Part shown: positions 62,219-64,000 of the stretch, in pieces | Numbering within the stretch: the stretch's first letter is position 1 | Layout of the letters: each line of letters opens with the position of its first letter | Translations under genes and position numbers: made by a program | Notes under the pieces: generated by a model | The model's input: the letters and a program-made list of their open reading frames with translations, nothing else | Database searches by the model: none | Told to the model about the DNA's origin: nothing | Source of the DNA: Gracilimonas sp034520725 | GTDB lineage: Bacteria > Bacteroidota > Rhodothermia > Balneolales > Balneolaceae | Reading direction: 5' to 3' | Assembly (NCBI GenBank): GCA_034520725.1 | Contig: JAXHNH010000003.1 | Span: 186,001 to 250,000, forward strand | Length of the DNA stretch: 64,000 nt

Positions 62219-63070
62219 TCAGCTCACTTTATGGTTACAAATTTCAGTTGCTTCCTTATGAATGCGCTCCGCCTTCCGTTTATCAAAATCCAGTCGGGTA
62301 AGGATCTGAACATCATCAAAGATCTGTCTGGCAAGCACAATGTCGTTTTTCAATAGAAGTTGTTTTTCAGATTTGTCAATAGCAGACAAACAGGTTACAG
62401 GATGGAGTCCGGTTCGACCTATCAGATCTTTCAACCCATTGTTTTTAGGAAAACTCCAACTTAATAGTTTGAGTCCAATACAATTTCCGTAATCAGTGGC
62501 ATCGCTAGTGAATTTCGTATTTGTGACCACCCATCCGGTGATTTTCTTATGCTTGAGTTCAGCCTGCTTGGTCCAGGCAGTTTTGACATCTACAAAACGG
62601 GATCTTACATAAAGGGGGATAGTCACGTTACAGCGATGATTTTGCCTGTTATGAAATTTGCATTCCATGATTAGTTGTTCGTTTTCCTTTTCGGCTATCA
62701 CATCAATTTCATGAGAAACACAGTCTCCATTAACGACACGACCTACCTGTGTTGTGTATCCAAGCTTTTTGAAGAGTTCAGAGATTAGAATTTCAAACGG
62801 GTATCCGGAAGGACCCAGTTCGAGCAGAGCCTCTTTTAATTTATACCGCCCTGCAATTCGGGTAGATTTCTGTTTTAGCAACCGATAGGCTTCCCGGTAA
62901 ATTTTCTTGGTCGACATACCATTTGTAAACAAGCCTCCTTCTTCCAGATCGTTGATCACCGAATTTATGACATCCGGCTGAGCCCCGGCATTACTCAATG
63001 AGCGTCTGAGTTTAGATAGCTGAAAAGTCTCTCTTTCACCTGTAGCTTTTATGACATCAAATGGTACCAT
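62219..63070 (-). CDS. ATP-cone plus PD-(D/E)XK nuclease protein
   Basis: A 283-residue two-domain protein. Residues 1-90 are an ATP-cone (VIKATGERETFQLSKLRRSL), the nucleotide-sensing module best known from ribonucleotide reductases and NrdR. Residues about 90-180 are an Mrr-like nuclease: Asp123 in HEIDVIA and Glu136-x-Lys138 in IMECKFHN. The last 100 residues are helical. The combination suggests a nuclease whose activity responds to ATP/dATP; its target is unknown. It lies 2 bases from the beta-CASP gene. Confidence 0.85.
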   Translation of the reverse strand: MVPFDVIKATGERETFQLSKLRRSLSNAGAQPDVINSVINDLEEGGLFTNGMSTKKIYREAYRLLKQKSTRIAGRYKLKEALLELGPSGYPFEILISELFKKLGYTTQVGRVVNGDCVSHEIDVIAEKENEQLIMECKFHNRQNHRCNVTIPLYVRSRFVDVKTAWTKQAELKHKKITGWVVTNTKFTSDATDYGNCIGLKLLSWSFPKNNGLKDLIGRTGLHPVTCLSAIDKSEKQLLLKNDIVLARQIFDDVQILTRLDFDKRKAERIHKEATEICNHKVS

Positions 63071-63169
63071 GATATATGCTGCCGTTTTGTGTTTAACGGA
63101 AAGTATACAAAAGAACTATAAAGATTGAGTGAGGCTGATCTTATGCTGACGATTAATTTCATGCTTGAA

Positions 63170-63379
63170 TCAGCAACATGATCCATTTTCTTGAACCGGT
63201 GGGCAATCAACATCCCCATAAGAACAGAAAACGCAGCAGTCACCTTTTTTGGGTTTAATAATATTATTGCAATCGGGACATTGCCAAAAGTACTGGCAGG
63301 AATTAGCAGACATATTTTCAACTTTTTGATATCCACAATGAGGACATTTTATAGTTGATTGAGTCTTAATTTTTTTCAT
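63170..63379 (-). CDS. GDCCVxC-domain protein
   Basis: From the ATG at 63379 it has 69 residues (a longer frame begins at 63427 but lacks family support). Two CxxC zinc-ribbon pairs (CPHCGY, CPDCNN) are followed by the namesake GDCCVFCSYG and CPPVQENGSCC. Ten or more Cys in a small protein indicate metal binding. Some relatives are selenoproteins; here the codons are ordinary Cys. It is separated from the nuclease gene by 99 bases. Confidence 0.85.
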   Translation of the reverse strand: MKKIKTQSTIKCPHCGYQKVENMSANSCQYFWQCPDCNNIIKPKKGDCCVFCSYGDVDCPPVQENGSCC

Positions 63380-63452
63380 GTACTTATTCCATTTTCTTGG
63401 AATCGTGCATTCGCCGCAAACGATCAAATAAGTTTTAAAAAATTGCGGAATT

Positions 63453-64000
63453 TTATGTCAAAAACGTCTGATAATTTTCTCTGGTGATAACTTCAAATTC
63501 AGCATTTTCGTATGTGTTCAACCACTCTTTCGGTGATTTTATTTTCCGATTGGGGTTCCACTTAAATTCAAATCCTTTGAGGGTCCCGCCACTTTCTTCA
63601 ATCAGATCGATCTCTTTTTGGTCGTATGTGCGCCAATAGTAATAATTTGCAGTCTGTCCCATGTATGAATTTCGCTTCATCCGTTCAATCATCATAAAAT
63701 TTTCCAAAGCTTCCCGCGTGGTTTCTCAGGTTCAATGCATTAAAATTTGCGATCACTGCATTGCGGATACCCAGATCCATGAAGTAGTACATCTTCATTT
63801 TTGAAACTTCTTTCCTGAGATTTCTGGAAAATCCACCGAGGGGGATCAAAACAAATGATTTTTCCAGTAAATTCAGGTATCGCTGTACGGTTTTGTTGTC
63901 GAGTCCAAGCTGTTTTCCAAGTTCAACAGTTGAAACTTGATTGCCAATTTGAAAAGCGATCAGTTTTAAAAGGTCAAGAATTACCTGCGGACGTTTCAGC
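63453..64000 (-). pseudogene. DUF4143 ATPase, C-terminal part, with a +1 insertion; runs off the edge
   Basis: The C-terminal half of an AAA ATPase of the DUF4143 group (often in defence or toxin-antitoxin settings). A winged-helix segment (LGLDNKTVQRYLNLLEKSF), then FSRNLRKEVSKMKMYYFMDLGIRNA and the terminal nuclease-like FEFKWNPNRK are visible. The frame breaks at about 63720; removing one base gives LRNTREALENFMMIERM and a continuous product. The N-terminal ATPase domain lies beyond the window. Confidence 0.8.

Overview
The window reads as chromosomal core sequence from a marine or halophilic member of the Balneolota/Bacteroidota side of the FCB group (Balneolaceae-like; family-level placement is inference). 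The pointers are a type IX secretion (T9SS) C-terminal sorting domain of the NYPNPFNP type, a PorV/PorQ-like outer-membrane protein, DUF4270 next to a short glycogen synthase, a CarB without its C-terminal MGS domain, few Shine-Dalgarno sites, and a TAnnTTTG-type -7 box ahead of purS. I recognise no rRNA, tRNA, CRISPR array, transposase or prophage gene.

Layout. 1-514: 5' part of dnaN. 697-5321: PorV-like protein, miaA, then a tight run purS-clpS-purQ-lptB-rhodanese. 5336-16105 (minus): glgB, malQ, comA-like, short glgA, DUF4270 lipoprotein, outer-membrane barrel, TPR protein and rho. 16206-26552: LolC/E-type permease, a membrane-anchored MurF-like ligase, a sugar nucleotidyltransferase, fhs, an in-frame ruvC-ruvA, fabI, dinB and a metzincin-like lipoprotein. 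26600-35017 (minus): SulP transporter, prfC, cyclomaltodextrinase and two secreted M20 hydrolases. 35066-36520: two genes shattered by single-base insertions. 36863-41930: serine hydrolase, 6-bladed propeller protein, small membrane protein and T9SS cargo. 42608-49793: carA, carB, a GxxExxY gene and recQ. 49810-58842: cupin, sensor kinase, regulator and DASS transporter, then DUF58, SDR, a four-helix-bundle (IVP-type) gene, an OmpR/kinase pair and an aquaporin. 59028-64000: small membrane and YjbR-type genes, DUF423, a beta-CASP RNase, an ATP-cone nuclease, a GDCCVxC protein and a DUF4143 ATPase cut by the window edge.

How the genes fit together. GlgB, MalQ, GlgA and the secreted cyclomaltodextrinase outline alpha-glucan storage and use. 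PurS/PurQ, CarA/CarB and Fhs are nucleotide and one-carbon functions. LptB, the LolC/E-like permease, PorV-like and barrel proteins build the outer envelope. RuvC/RuvA, DinB and RecQ handle DNA damage and recombination.

Two observations go beyond ordinary annotation. (1) Intergenic gaps carry several unrelated inverted-repeat families. One, with core GTGTTACGGTGTTA, occurs three times with compensatory stem changes. Two others bracket a lone ORF (GxxExxY; four-helix bundle), so the transcript could fold with the ORF in the loop, much like 23S rRNA intervening sequences. (2) Five genes are broken, and every lesion I could resolve is a +1 insertion. That looks more like sequence error than biology, and it also casts doubt on the RuvC-RuvA fusion.
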